From Flavobacteriaceae bacterium (lineage in GTDB: Bacteria > Bacteroidota > Bacteroidia > Flavobacteriales > Flavobacteriaceae): DNA of 64,000 nucleotides. The number at the start of each line of letters is the position of its first letter. Positions within the stretch are counted from its first letter, which is position 1. The stretch lies in contig JAURNV010000024.1 in NCBI GenBank assembly GCA_030830005.1, positions 19,263 to 83,262 of the forward strand, given 5' to 3'. The position numbers and the translations under genes were made by a program. Positions 8,670-17,625 of this stretch are shown piece after piece. A model generated the notes under the pieces. It had not been told where the DNA came from and ran no database searches. It was given only the letters and a program-made list of their open reading frames with translations.

Positions 8670-9318
8670 AGAAGGTTTTACCATCATAATTGTAAGTTTC
8701 TTGCTCCTTGCAGTGGCTGCCATAATTGTAGATTATTTTATTGCGATAAAATGGCTTAAAACGCTTTTACAAGTGTTCCTTTTTGTAATGCTAATTCTTG
8801 TACTGCAATTTTTCAGAAACCCCAACCGTCCGCCATTAGGGCTTACAGATGCAATTATTGCACCCGTTGACGGTAAAGTAGTTATTATTGAAGAAGTTGA
8901 AGAGCCTGAATATTTTAAAGGAAAACGGTTGCAGGTATCAATATTTATGTCACCCATAAACGTGCATGTAACACGCTATCCTGTTTCGGGAGAAGTTGTA
9001 TTTAGTAAATATCATCCAGGAAAATATCTTGTTGCATGGCATCCAAAATCTTCTACTCTTAATGAGCGAACTACAATTGTTGTTAAAAATCAACTGTTCG
9101 GAGATATACTATACCGGCAAATCGCTGGTGCACTAGCCCGGCGTATCGTTAATTACGCTAAAAAAGGGGATCAAGTTACGCAAGGCACAGATGCTGGATT
9201 TATTAAATTCGGGTCTAGAGTTGATGTTTTTTTGCCTCCTAACACGCCTATTAATGTAGAAATAGGACAAAAAGTAAAAGGGGGCATAACACTAATTACT
9301 GCAAAGACAGCAGACTAA
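8659..9318 (+). CDS. psd: Phosphatidylserine decarboxylase proenzyme (short form)
   Basis: Psd decarboxylates phosphatidylserine to phosphatidylethanolamine at the inner membrane, using a pyruvoyl group made by self-cleavage. The protein (219 residues from the ATG at 8659) has two N-terminal membrane segments (about 7-26 and 36-51), APVDGKV near residue 68, and the cleavage motif KFGSRVDV, where the Gly-Ser bond (Ser186) gives the pyruvoyl cofactor. This is the short archaeal/Bacteroidota form with FGS in place of LGST. An in-frame TTG at 8653 is less likely as start. It overlaps cdsA by 11 nt, and its stop TAA shares bases with the valS stop on the other strand. Confidence 0.95.
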   Translation: MFHKEGFTIIIVSFLLLAVAAIIVDYFIAIKWLKTLLQVFLFVMLILVLQFFRNPNRPPLGLTDAIIAPVDGKVVIIEEVEEPEYFKGKRLQVSIFMSPINVHVTRYPVSGEVVFSKYHPGKYLVAWHPKSSTLNERTTIVVKNQLFGDILYRQIAGALARRIVNYAKKGDQVTQGTDAGFIKFGSRVDVFLPPNTPINVEIGQKVKGGITLITAKTAD

Positions 9319-11933
9319 AGCGACTCCAATCTGGTTCTTAGTGTTGCTATTTTTTCTTTAGCATCACTGGCTTTTTTTCGTTCTAATGCAACAACTTCTT
9401 CTGGTGCATTGGAAACAAAACGATCATTAGAAAGTTTTTTCTCTACCGATTTTAAAAAACCTTCTTGGTAAGCAAGTTCTTCTTCCATTTTTAAGCGCTC
9501 GTCAGCTAAGTTCGATGTTGCAATAGGAACAAAATATTCGTGAGCGTCTACCCTAAAAGAAAGCGATTGTTCTGGAGCATTATCCGTTTGAATCCAAGTC
9601 TCTACATGTGCTAATTTTGAAACAATTAAACGTAAAGAAACTTCATCTTTAACGGTCTCTATCAAATGGAGAGGCTCTTTGAAAGCGATATTTTGATTTT
9701 TGCGAATAGTTCGCAACTGAGCAATCAATTCTGAAGAGTGCTCAAACCGTGCTAAAACACTACTGTCAACACTTTTTTGTGTTGGCCAAGACGAAACGAT
9801 TAAGGCCTCATCTTTAGTGCGTGCATTAAGTGCATGCCATAATTCTTCTGACAAAAAAGGCATAAACGGATGCAATAATCGCAAGTTATTTTCAAATAAG
9901 ACACAAACCTTTTCATAGGTTTTTGCATCAATGCCCTTACCATATGCAGGCTTTACAATTTCCAATAACCAAGAGCAGAAATCATCCCAAATAAGCTTGT
10001 AGGTTGCCATAAGCGCATCTGAAATTCGGTACTTACTAAAGTAGTTGTCAATTGTAGTGAGGATTTGTTGAAATTTTGAGGTGTACCAATCTAGACCAAG
10101 TGCAGAAGTTTCGCACGGCGGTAAGGTTTCATCAATTTCCCAGCTTTGAAGGAGTCGGAAAGCATTCCATATTTTGTTTGCGAAATTTTTTCCTTGTTGG
10201 CATAAATTTTCATCAAACAATAAATCGTTTCCAGCGGCTGCACTAAGTAATAACCCTACTCTTACACCATCTGCGCCATAAGTATCCATCAACTTTATTG
10301 CATCAGGAGAATTTCCAAGTTGTTTTGACATTTTCCTTCCTTGACTGTCACGCACTAACCCTGTCAAATATACATGTGAGAAAGGCTTTTCATTGCGAAG
10401 TGCATAACCAGACATTATCATTCGTGCTACCCAAAAGAATAAAATATCGGGGCCCGTGACCAATTCTTGTGTGGGGTAGTAATACGATATTTCTTTGTTA
10501 TTGGGGTCTAGCACTCCGTTGAATACCGAAATAGGCCATAACCACGATGAAAACCAAGTATCTAACACGTCCTGATCTTGACTTAAATCTTGTAAGGTGA
10601 GAGATTTGTTTCCAGATGAAGAAATCGCTTTTTCAAGTGCCTGCTCCTTAGAAGTTGCAACCACCAAATTTTCGTTGTTCTTGCCGTAGTAGTAGGCTGG
10701 GATTTGGTGACCCCACCATAATTGACGTGAGATATTCCAGTCACGGATATTATTCATCCAATGGCGGTACGTATTAATAAATTTTTGAGGCACCAATTGC
10801 ACATCGCTATTTTCAACAGCATCTATTGCTGGCTTTGCTAGCGATTCCATTTTCAAAAACCACTGATCAGATAGACGTGGCTCAACCACAGCCTTAGTAC
10901 GTTCAGAAGTGCCTACCTTATGCATATGTGAAGTAACTTTTACCAAGTAGCCCTTAGCTTCCAATTCCTTGACTAGAACCTTTCGAACAGCAAACCTATC
11001 CTGTCCTTCATAGTGTAATCCTTCTTGATTAAGTGTGCCGTCAGGATTAAAAACATCAATGAATTCAAGTTGATGTTTATCTCCTAAAACTTTATCATTT
11101 TCGTCGTGGGCAGGAGTTACTTTTAGGCAGCCTGTCCCCATCTCTATACTTACATAGCTATCTTTTATTATTGGCACTACTCTATTAACAAGGGGTACGA
11201 TAACCTTCTTGCCGTGAAATGCGAAATAACGTTCATCATCGGGGTGAATGGCTACAGCTGTATCACCAAAAAGGGTCTCAGGACGAGTTGTTGCAACAAC
11301 AATCTGCTCATCGGTTCCCTCAATGGCATAGGCGATGTGGTATAAATTTCCTTGCTTTTCTTCATAAATTACCTCTTCATCAGAAAGTGTGGTTTGTGCT
11401 TCGGGGTCCCAATGCACCATACGGTATCCACGATAAATAAGTCCTTGTTCGTATAAGTCCACAAAAACCTTAATTACTGATGCGGACATATCGTCATCAA
11501 GTGTGAATTTAGTGCGTTCCCAATCGCAAGAACAACCTAGCTTTTTTAATTGCTCCAAGATTATTCCCCCGTGTTCATCAGTCCAATCCCAGGCATGTTT
11601 CAAAAAAGCTTCACGTCCAATATCACTTTTATCTACACCCGCTTTTTTAAGTTTGCTGACAACTTTCGCTTCTGTGGCTATTGAAGCGTGGTCGGTTCCG
11701 GGGACCCAACAAGCATTATAACCAAGCATACGTGCACGACGAATTAGAACATCTTGCAACGTGTTATTCATTAAGTGTCCCATATGTAATACCCCTGTCA
11801 CATTTGGCGGGGGAATTACAATACTGTAAGGCTTACGGGAATCAGGTATTGAACGAAAAAAATTGTTCTCTAGCCAATAGTCATACCATTTTTGTTCTAC
11901 AGAGGAAGGGTTAAACTTGTGCGGAATGGTCAT
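9315..11933 (-). CDS. valS: Valyl-tRNA synthetase
   Basis: ValS charges tRNA-Val and is a class I synthetase. The 872-residue protein has the HIGH motif as HMGH (residues 50-53), an editing (CP1) domain, the KMSKS motif as KMSKQLGN, an anticodon-binding helical domain and a C-terminal coiled-coil arm (about 810-872). KMSKQ instead of KMSKS is usual in Flavobacteria. Its stop codon overlaps that of psd tail to tail (4 nt, CTAA). It is divergent from the DUF1573 gene with a 109-bp gap. A tRNA-Val gene lies elsewhere in this window, at 31.8 kb. Confidence 0.98.
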   Translation of the reverse strand: MTIPHKFNPSSVEQKWYDYWLENNFFRSIPDSRKPYSIVIPPPNVTGVLHMGHLMNNTLQDVLIRRARMLGYNACWVPGTDHASIATEAKVVSKLKKAGVDKSDIGREAFLKHAWDWTDEHGGIILEQLKKLGCSCDWERTKFTLDDDMSASVIKVFVDLYEQGLIYRGYRMVHWDPEAQTTLSDEEVIYEEKQGNLYHIAYAIEGTDEQIVVATTRPETLFGDTAVAIHPDDERYFAFHGKKVIVPLVNRVVPIIKDSYVSIEMGTGCLKVTPAHDENDKVLGDKHQLEFIDVFNPDGTLNQEGLHYEGQDRFAVRKVLVKELEAKGYLVKVTSHMHKVGTSERTKAVVEPRLSDQWFLKMESLAKPAIDAVENSDVQLVPQKFINTYRHWMNNIRDWNISRQLWWGHQIPAYYYGKNNENLVVATSKEQALEKAISSSGNKSLTLQDLSQDQDVLDTWFSSWLWPISVFNGVLDPNNKEISYYYPTQELVTGPDILFFWVARMIMSGYALRNEKPFSHVYLTGLVRDSQGRKMSKQLGNSPDAIKLMDTYGADGVRVGLLLSAAAGNDLLFDENLCQQGKNFANKIWNAFRLLQSWEIDETLPPCETSALGLDWYTSKFQQILTTIDNYFSKYRISDALMATYKLIWDDFCSWLLEIVKPAYGKGIDAKTYEKVCVLFENNLRLLHPFMPFLSEELWHALNARTKDEALIVSSWPTQKSVDSSVLARFEHSSELIAQLRTIRKNQNIAFKEPLHLIETVKDEVSLRLIVSKLAHVETWIQTDNAPEQSLSFRVDAHEYFVPIATSNLADERLKMEEELAYQEGFLKSVEKKLSNDRFVSNAPEEVVALERKKASDAKEKIATLRTRLESL

Positions 11934-11952
11934 GAACTATGTTTATTATCGG

Positions 11953-11960
11953 CAAATGTA
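11953..11960 (-). promoter_or_regulatory. -7 promoter box of valS
   Basis: On the minus strand TACATTTG is a perfect TAnnTTTG box ending 19 nt before the valS ATG. A TTTTG lies further upstream, but at a spacing of about 26 nt, which is long for a -33 element. Confidence 0.5.
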
Positions 11961-11990
11961 GGCATAGGGAGGTGAAATTGAAAGCCCAAA

Positions 11991-12023
11991 TTTTGTCTTA
12001 TGCTTAAGAATTTTGTACTTTAG
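11991..12023 (+). promoter_or_regulatory. Promoter of the DUF1573 gene
   Basis: TTTTG at 11991-11995, a 20-nt spacer and TACTTTAG at 12016-12023 fit a Bacteroidota -33/-7 pair, with one mismatch in the -7 box (TTAG for TTTG). The ATG follows 19 nt later. Confidence 0.5.
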
Positions 12024-12042
12024 TAAAACCAAATTATAAATC

Positions 12043-12426
12043 ATGAAAAGAATTTTTATTTCTGCTTTGTTCTTGAGCTTAGGTTTTTTTTCTGTTGCAC
12101 AAGACATTCCAACAATTACTTTTGATTCTTTAGTCATCGATTATGGCATCATTACCAAAGGAGATAATGGTGTTCGTCAATTTACATTTACTAATACAGG
12201 AACTGCCGATTTGGAGATTACACAGGTACGTTCTTCTTGCGGTTGTACCATTCCAAAAAAGCCATCTCAGCCCATTGCTCCTGGAGCATCAGACGTTATT
12301 GAAGTTAAATACGATACTGAGCGTGTAGGACCTATTCGCAAAACCATTACGGTGGCCTCAAATGCATCTAATGGAATGATTGCCTTAAAAATTAAAGGAG
12401 AAGTCCAAGAAGCCGAAGAAAATTAG
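12043..12426 (+). CDS. Secreted DUF1573 domain protein
   Basis: A 127-residue exported protein with a signal peptide (about residues 1-19, cleavage after SVAQ) and one DUF1573 domain. That domain is an immunoglobulin-like beta-sandwich common in Bacteroidota, recognised by FDYG-type start, FTFTNTGTADLEI and the cysteine motif SSCGCTIPKK (about 64-73). The fold resembles ASPM/SPD-2/Hydin domains. Function is unknown; envelope localisation is inferred from the signal peptide. It is a single-gene unit with its own promoter and is divergent from valS. Confidence 0.88.
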   Translation: MKRIFISALFLSLGFFSVAQDIPTITFDSLVIDYGIITKGDNGVRQFTFTNTGTADLEITQVRSSCGCTIPKKPSQPIAPGASDVIEVKYDTERVGPIRKTITVASNASNGMIALKIKGEVQEAEEN

Positions 12427-12471
12427 CGGTTAGCTTCTATTATTTTATCCTATAACACTTTTATTTTTTTG

Positions 12472-12479
12472 CATCTTTG
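12472..12479 (+). promoter_or_regulatory. Candidate -7 box of the aminotransferase gene
   Basis: CATCTTTG differs from TAnnTTTG at one position and ends 18 nt before the ATG at 12498. It overlaps an in-frame TTG at 12477 that would otherwise extend the reading frame, which argues against that TTG as start. Confidence 0.4.
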
Positions 12480-12497
12480 CAGGCAAAACATTTTACA

Positions 12498-13700
12498 ATG
12501 CCCAGCATTTCGCGTAAAGGAGCAAATTTACCCACTTCGCCAATTCGAAAACTTGCTAATCAAGCTGTATTAGCAAAAAAAAGAGGCATAGAAGTTTATC
12601 ATTTAAACATTGGACAACCTGATCTACCTAGTCCTGAGAGTGCTTTAAAGGCAATTGCTTCGTATGATGAAAAAATCATTGCTTACGGTCCTTCAGAAGG
12701 ATCACGCTCTTTTCGTGAGAAGCTAGTCAATTATTACAAGCAACATCAAATTTCTTTAACCCCAGAAGATATTTTGGTGACCACTGGGGCAAGTGAGGCC
12801 ATTATTATGGCATTAGATTGTATAACCAATGAAGGAGATGAACTTATTATTCCCGAACCTTTTTATGCTAACTACGAAACTTTTGCAGCTGCATGTGGGG
12901 TAAAAGTAATAGGGATTCCTTCTACATTTGAAAGTCAATTTGCACTCCCATCAGTAGAGAATATAGAAGCTGCTATTTCTGACAAAACTCGTGCACTGTT
13001 TGTTTGCAATCCCAATAATCCGTCGGGATACGTATATACTAAGGAAGAACTTGAAGCACTCGCACAACTGGCATTAAAGCACGATATCTTTTTTATTGTT
13101 GATGAGGTATATCGAGAATTTATTTATGACGGCAACACACACACTTCCGTTTTACAACTTGAAGGAATTGATCAACATGCTATTTTAATAGACTCAATGT
13201 CCAAACGTTACAGCATGTGTGGTGCCCGAATTGGATGTTTAATAACAAAAAATAAAGAGGTCATTCAGGCTGCATTAAAATTTGCCCAATCACGTCTATG
13301 CCCGCCAACTCTTGCGTTATATGCTTGTGAAGCTGCCCTAGATGAACCTCAACAATATTTGAATAACGCTATAGCAGAATACCAACTTCGAAGGCAAACT
13401 GCCATTTCCTGTTTAAATGCAATTGAAGGGATAGAAGTAGCAATCCCAAAAGGAGCGTTTTACTGTTTGGTTCGTCTTCCTGTTGCTGATAGTGACCACT
13501 TTGCAAAGTGGTTGTTAGAGTCATTTGAAAATGAAGGAGAGACACTTATGGTAGCTCCAGCAAATGGCTTTTTTTCAGGTGACACAACAGGAAAAGACAT
13601 GATTCGTATTGCATTTGTACTAACATCGAAAAAGCTGAAGCGAGCTATTAAACTACTTGAATTAGGTTTAATTTCCTACCTGAAAAATTATGGAAACTAA
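12498..13700 (+). CDS. PLP-dependent class I aminotransferase (aspartate/aromatic type)
   Basis: A 400-residue fold-type I aminotransferase. It shows LNIGQPDLPSP near the N-terminus, the nucleotide-like loop TTGASEAI, CNPNNPSGYVY, IVDEVYREF and the PLP-lysine segment SMSKRYSMCGARIG. The C-terminal arginine region reads MIRIAFV. Such enzymes exchange amino groups between aspartate, aromatic amino acids or similar donors and 2-oxoacids; the exact substrate is not readable. The ATG at 12498 is chosen because the upstream TTG lies in the promoter. It overlaps murB by 11 nt. Confidence 0.9.
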   Translation: MPSISRKGANLPTSPIRKLANQAVLAKKRGIEVYHLNIGQPDLPSPESALKAIASYDEKIIAYGPSEGSRSFREKLVNYYKQHQISLTPEDILVTTGASEAIIMALDCITNEGDELIIPEPFYANYETFAAACGVKVIGIPSTFESQFALPSVENIEAAISDKTRALFVCNPNNPSGYVYTKEELEALAQLALKHDIFFIVDEVYREFIYDGNTHTSVLQLEGIDQHAILIDSMSKRYSMCGARIGCLITKNKEVIQAALKFAQSRLCPPTLALYACEAALDEPQQYLNNAIAEYQLRRQTAISCLNAIEGIEVAIPKGAFYCLVRLPVADSDHFAKWLLESFENEGETLMVAPANGFFSGDTTGKDMIRIAFVLTSKKLKRAIKLLELGLISYLKNYGN

Positions 13701-14706
13701 AAAACAGGTTTCATTAAAGCAATACAATACTTTTGGCATAGCTGCTACAACCCCTCTTTTTGTTAAGGTTACCTCAAGCTTAGTTCTACAAGAGGTGCTT
13801 AAAGATGTTCGCTTCAAGGATTCATTCATTTTAGGTGGCGGAAGTAATGTGCTGTTTTTGAAAGATTTATCGCTACCAGTGATAAAAATAGCTATTCCAG
13901 GAATAAAAATTATTGAAGAAAATGAAGACGTTGCAATCGTATCTGCAGGTGCAGGCGTAGTTTGGCATGATTTGGTAATGTGGTGTATTGCCAATAACTT
14001 GGGCGGCATAGAGAATCTAAGTCTTATCCCTGGCTTGGTAGGTGCAGCCCCTATTCAAAATATAGGAGCTTACGGAGTTGAACTTAGTGATGTGTTTCAT
14101 AATGCTATTGGAATTGGGCGTGAAAAAGGAGGCTCTAGGATATTCTATTTAGAAGATTGTGAGTTTGGGTACAGAGACTCTATTTTTAAAAATGAGCTTA
14201 AAGATTCGTACATAATAACAACCTTACGCTTATCGTTGACAAAGAAAAATCATCGGTTAAATATTGATTATGGTGCTTTAAGCCAAACTTTAGAAGAGAT
14301 GGGAGTTCACTCGCCTACAATTAGCGATATAGCCAAAGCCGTCACACGAATTCGAAGCCAAAAACTTCCTAACCCAGAATTGCTAGGGAACGCGGGTAGT
14401 TTTTTTAAGAATCCTATTGTTAGCAACCAAAAAATAAAAACAATACAAAATAAATTCCCTGGAGTGCCAACATACCCCATTGATGGTAATTATTCTAAAA
14501 TTGCTGCAGGGTGGCTTATTGAGCAAGCAGGATTTAAGGGGCAACAACATGGAAATGTAGGAATGCACAAGGAGCAAGCCTTAGTGTTAGTAAATTATGG
14601 TAATGCCTCGGGGAGTGAACTTTGGAATCACGCCCAACGTGTTATAGCGGGGGTTAAACAGCTATTTGACCTGACGTTAGAACCTGAAGTAAATCTTATC
14701 AATTAA
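13690..14706 (+). CDS. murB: UDP-N-acetylenolpyruvoylglucosamine reductase
   Basis: MurB reduces the enolpyruvyl ether of UDP-GlcNAc to UDP-MurNAc using FAD and NADPH, a committed cytoplasmic step of peptidoglycan synthesis. The 338-residue protein has the FAD loop LGGGSNVLF (about 53-61), IPGLVGAAPIQNIGAYG (about 114-130), FGYRDSIFK, and GSFFKNPIV containing the catalytic serine near residue 236. This is the type I, E. coli-like form, of normal length. It overlaps the preceding aminotransferase by 11 nt and is followed after 20 bp by a small membrane protein. Confidence 0.97.
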   Translation: METKKQVSLKQYNTFGIAATTPLFVKVTSSLVLQEVLKDVRFKDSFILGGGSNVLFLKDLSLPVIKIAIPGIKIIEENEDVAIVSAGAGVVWHDLVMWCIANNLGGIENLSLIPGLVGAAPIQNIGAYGVELSDVFHNAIGIGREKGGSRIFYLEDCEFGYRDSIFKNELKDSYIITTLRLSLTKKNHRLNIDYGALSQTLEEMGVHSPTISDIAKAVTRIRSQKLPNPELLGNAGSFFKNPIVSNQKIKTIQNKFPGVPTYPIDGNYSKIAAGWLIEQAGFKGQQHGNVGMHKEQALVLVNYGNASGSELWNHAQRVIAGVKQLFDLTLEPEVNLIN

Positions 14707-14726
14707 ATTTTAGCTATTTTTAAACC

Positions 14727-14936
14727 ATGGATCTTTTTTTAATCACCTTTATTTTAGTGTCGCTTGCTTTTGCTGGAATTGCCATAAAAATATGGGCTAA
14801 AAAAGGAGGAGAGTTTTCTGGTACTTGTGCAAGTCAAAGTCCATTTCTAAATAAAGAAGGTGAACCTTGCAGTCTTTGTGGAAAAGTCCCAAGTCAACAA
14901 ACCGATTGTGACCTCCCGAAACCCGAACATAATTAA
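14727..14936 (+). CDS. Small Cys-rich membrane protein resembling NqrM
   Basis: A 69-residue protein with one N-terminal transmembrane helix (about 3-24) and a cytoplasmic or periplasmic tail with four cysteines in the pattern GTCASQ, then PCSLCGK, then DCD. One helix followed by a short tail with four spaced cysteines recalls NqrM (DUF539), which delivers iron to the Na+-translocating NADH:quinone reductase. The assignment is by arrangement only and no nqr genes are in the window. Close homologues are widespread in Flavobacteria as a membrane or secreted protein. It lies 5 bp before the sigma factor gene. Confidence 0.6.
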   Translation: MDLFLITFILVSLAFAGIAIKIWAKKGGEFSGTCASQSPFLNKEGEPCSLCGKVPSQQTDCDLPKPEHN

Positions 14937-14941
14937 ATACC

Positions 14942-15502
14942 GTGGCAGCGGTGAATACACTTCGTGAAAAAATATTATTGGCTCAAAAAGGTGACCAACA
15001 TGCCTTTCGTCATTTATTAGAATTCTATTGGAATGATGTGTATGGTTTTATGTTGCAGCGTACCCAAAATGAAAATGAAGCCGAAGACCTAACCGTCCGT
15101 TGTTTTGGTAAAGCTTTTGAAAAAATAACCACCTACAATCCAGATTTCGGATTCAAAACTTGGCTCACCACAATTGCAAAAAACTTACACATTGATCAAA
15201 TCAGAAAAGAAACAATTTCTGCAGTAACAACAGAAACTAGCCAAGAAATTGCACAAAACATTGCTGACAGCTCACCCCACCCCGAAGATGACTTGATTCG
15301 CAAACAACGCCTTGAAACATTACTCAGTAACATAAAAACGCTCAAACCCCACTATCGAGACGTCATTCAACTTAAGTATTTACACGAGCTTACCATAAAA
15401 CAAATGGCAAAAGAGCTCCACACAAATGAGAGCACTGTAAAAGTTAAACTCATGCGCGCAAGAAAACTATTAGCTGAAATTTTAGCCAACCAAGACACTT
15501 AA
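14942..15502 (+). CDS. ECF-like RNA polymerase sigma factor
   Basis: A 186-residue sigma-70 family protein with region 2 (about 15-85, including HLLEFYWNDVYGFML and FKTWLTTIAKNLHIDQIRK) and region 4 (about 128-180, with YRDVIQLKYLHELTIKQMAK and the helix-turn-helix ESTVKVKLMRARK). Regions 1 and 3 are absent, as in the ECF group. The start is GTG at 14942. No anti-sigma factor gene follows; the next gene is a transporter starting 1 bp later. Regulation must therefore come from a distant anti-sigma or another mechanism. Confidence 0.9.
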   Translation: MAAVNTLREKILLAQKGDQHAFRHLLEFYWNDVYGFMLQRTQNENEAEDLTVRCFGKAFEKITTYNPDFGFKTWLTTIAKNLHIDQIRKETISAVTTETSQEIAQNIADSSPHPEDDLIRKQRLETLLSNIKTLKPHYRDVIQLKYLHELTIKQMAKELHTNESTVKVKLMRARKLLAEILANQDT

Positions 15503-15503
15503 T

Positions 15504-16709
15504 TTGACCACTATATTTAGAAAATTAGGCCCAGGAATCCTGTTTGCAGGTGCCGCCATAGGCGTATCTCACTTGGTACAATCTACTCGTGCCGGTGCTG
15601 ACTTTGGTTTTGGCCTTATTTGGGCGTTGATACTTATAAACCTTGTTAAATATCCCTTTTTTCAATTTGGGCCTAGATATGCCCTTGCCACCAGAGAAAG
15701 CCTGTTAGAAGGATATCGCCGTATGGGAAAAGGAGTTTTGGTAATGTACTATATCCTTAACTTAGGAACTATGTTTGCCATTCAGGCCGCTGTTACAGCA
15801 GTAACTGCAGGTATTGCAGCACGGCTATTAGGCATTGAATCTACGGGTTGGACTTCCGTGGTGGTTGCACTATTGTGTTTTGCTGTACTGTGGCGTGGAA
15901 AATATAATTGGCTAGATAAAGCCATGAAAATTATTGTGCTTGTTTTAAGTGTAAGCACTCTATTGGCAGTCGTTTTTTCCTTACTTGAAAAACCTGAAAT
16001 TTCTCTAGCTCAAGTACTCCCCTTAAGTCAGTCTGATTGGATTTTTCTTATTGCTTTCATGGGTTGGATGCCAGGACCTTTGGACATTTCAATTTGGCAT
16101 TCGCTTTGGGCATTAGAAAAGAAAAAAATCAGCCCCACAACAACCCTAAAAACTTCTTTATTTGATTTTAACGTGGGTTATGCGGTAACCTTTGTGTTAG
16201 GTTGTTGTTTTGTGATTTTAGGCGCAACCGTAATGTTCAATTCTGGAATTACGTTCTCCGCTAACGGCGCAACTTTTGCTGGTCAACTTATAGGATTATA
16301 TACTTCACTTATGGGTAATGGTTGGTTTATCATTATTGCCGTAGCTGCTTTAGCTACTATGTTCAGCACAACCATTACCACACTGGACGCCTCGCCTCGT
16401 GTAATGGCACACACCGCCTTATTACTCAATGGAAGGGTTAATAAACAACAAAGTTGGCTTGTTATCCTTACTTTAGGCACATGTGCAATCTTCTTGTTTT
16501 TTGCTTCCGAAATGGGACTATTAGTAAAGATCGCAACTATTCTTTCCTTTTTGACCGCCCCATTTTATGCCGCTGCCAATTTTCGCTTAGTTACAAGCAA
16601 ACATATGCCTTACGAACATCGTCCTAAAAAAGGAATGCGTATTTTTTGTCTATCAAGTATTCTCTTTTTGGTTGGGTTTAGCATTACCTACCTAATCATG
16701 CTTTTATGA
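15504..16709 (+). CDS. Divergent Nramp-like metal transporter
   Basis: A 401-residue protein with about 11 hydrophobic helices and the Nramp family frame (GPGILFAGAAIG at the start of TM1). The canonical metal-binding DPGN of TM1 is replaced by GVSH (about residues 20-23), and the TM6 MPH motif reads MPGPLD. It is therefore an Nramp relative that cannot bind transition metal exactly as Mn/Fe Nramps do; Mg2+ or another substrate is possible. The start is a TTG at 15504, 1 bp after the sigma factor stop, so the two are probably cotranscribed. No nearer ATG was found. Confidence 0.8.
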   Translation: MTTIFRKLGPGILFAGAAIGVSHLVQSTRAGADFGFGLIWALILINLVKYPFFQFGPRYALATRESLLEGYRRMGKGVLVMYYILNLGTMFAIQAAVTAVTAGIAARLLGIESTGWTSVVVALLCFAVLWRGKYNWLDKAMKIIVLVLSVSTLLAVVFSLLEKPEISLAQVLPLSQSDWIFLIAFMGWMPGPLDISIWHSLWALEKKKISPTTTLKTSLFDFNVGYAVTFVLGCCFVILGATVMFNSGITFSANGATFAGQLIGLYTSLMGNGWFIIIAVAALATMFSTTITTLDASPRVMAHTALLLNGRVNKQQSWLVILTLGTCAIFLFFASEMGLLVKIATILSFLTAPFYAAANFRLVTSKHMPYEHRPKKGMRIFCLSSILFLVGFSITYLIMLL

Positions 16710-16725
16710 TGCCGTTTTTGTTTTG

Positions 16726-16733
16726 TAAATTTG
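16726..16733 (+). promoter_or_regulatory. -7 promoter box of lipA
   Basis: TAAATTTG is a perfect TAnnTTTG box in the 40-bp gap before lipA and ends 16 nt before its ATG. Confidence 0.5.
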
Positions 16734-16749
16734 CAGCATAAATTGCTAT

Positions 16750-17625
16750 ATGTCAGAAACAACCTCACCAACAGCTACTGTACGTTCTCCAAAACCTAAA
16801 TGGCTTAGAGTAAAGTTACCTACAGGTAAAAAATATACAGAGCTTCGTGGATTGGTAGATAAATATGCGTTGCACACCATTTGCACCTCGGGGAGTTGCC
16901 CAAACATGGGCGAATGTTGGGGCGAGGGCACCGCTACTTTTATGATTTTAGGAAATATCTGTACGAGGTCTTGTGGGTTTTGTGGCGTACAAACTGGACG
17001 CCCGGATACCGTAGATTGGGCAGAGCCTGAAAAAGTGGCACGATCCATTAAAATTATGGGTATCAAACATGCGGTTATTACTTCCGTTGACCGAGACGAT
17101 TTACCCGACCAAGGTACCATCATTTGGACGGAAACCGTACAAGCTATTCGACGTATGAACCCTAACACCACACTAGAAACGCTAATCCCCGATTTTCAAG
17201 GGCAAGAGCACTTGTTAGACCGTATAGTAGAGGTTGCCCCAGAAGTGGTGTCGCACAATATGGAAACCGTACGCAGGCTTACTCGTGAAGTGCGTATTCA
17301 AGCCAAATACGATCGTAGTTTGGAAGTGTTGCGCTACCTCAAAGACCAAGGTGCTGCTCGTACCAAATCGGGCTTAATGCTGGGGCTAGGCGAAACCGAA
17401 GATGAAGTCATTGCCTCTATGGAAGATTTGCGCAACGCCAAGGTGGACATCATTACGCTGGGGCAATACCTACAACCCTCAAAAAAACATTTGCCTGTGG
17501 CGGATTTTATCACTCCCGAACAATTTAAAAAATACGAAGCCTTAGGCAAGGATATGGGCTTTCGCCATGTAGAAAGTGGTGCTTTGGTACGTTCTTCTTA
17601 CAAAGCGCATAAGCATATTAATTAA
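16750..17625 (+). CDS. lipA: Lipoyl synthase
   Basis: LipA inserts two sulfur atoms into protein-bound octanoyl groups, giving lipoyl cofactors for 2-oxoacid dehydrogenases and glycine cleavage. The 291-residue radical SAM enzyme has the auxiliary cluster motif [12 protein letters not shown] (about 45-56), the radical SAM motif CTRSCGFC (about 71-78) and the C-terminal RSSYKAHK containing the auxiliary-cluster serine. All ligands are present. Its partner lipB lies 29 kb away in this window. The stop codon is directly adjacent to that of convergent lpxK, with no bases between. Confidence 0.98.
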   Translation: MSETTSPTATVRSPKPKWLRVKLPTGKKYTELRGLVDKYALHTICTSGSCPNMGECWGEGTATFMILGNICTRSCGFCGVQTGRPDTVDWAEPEKVARSIKIMGIKHAVITSVDRDDLPDQGTIIWTETVQAIRRMNPNTTLETLIPDFQGQEHLLDRIVEVAPEVVSHNMETVRRLTREVRIQAKYDRSLEVLRYLKDQGAARTKSGLMLGLGETEDEVIASMEDLRNAKVDIITLGQYLQPSKKHLPVADFITPEQFKKYEALGKDMGFRHVESGALVRSSYKAHKHIN

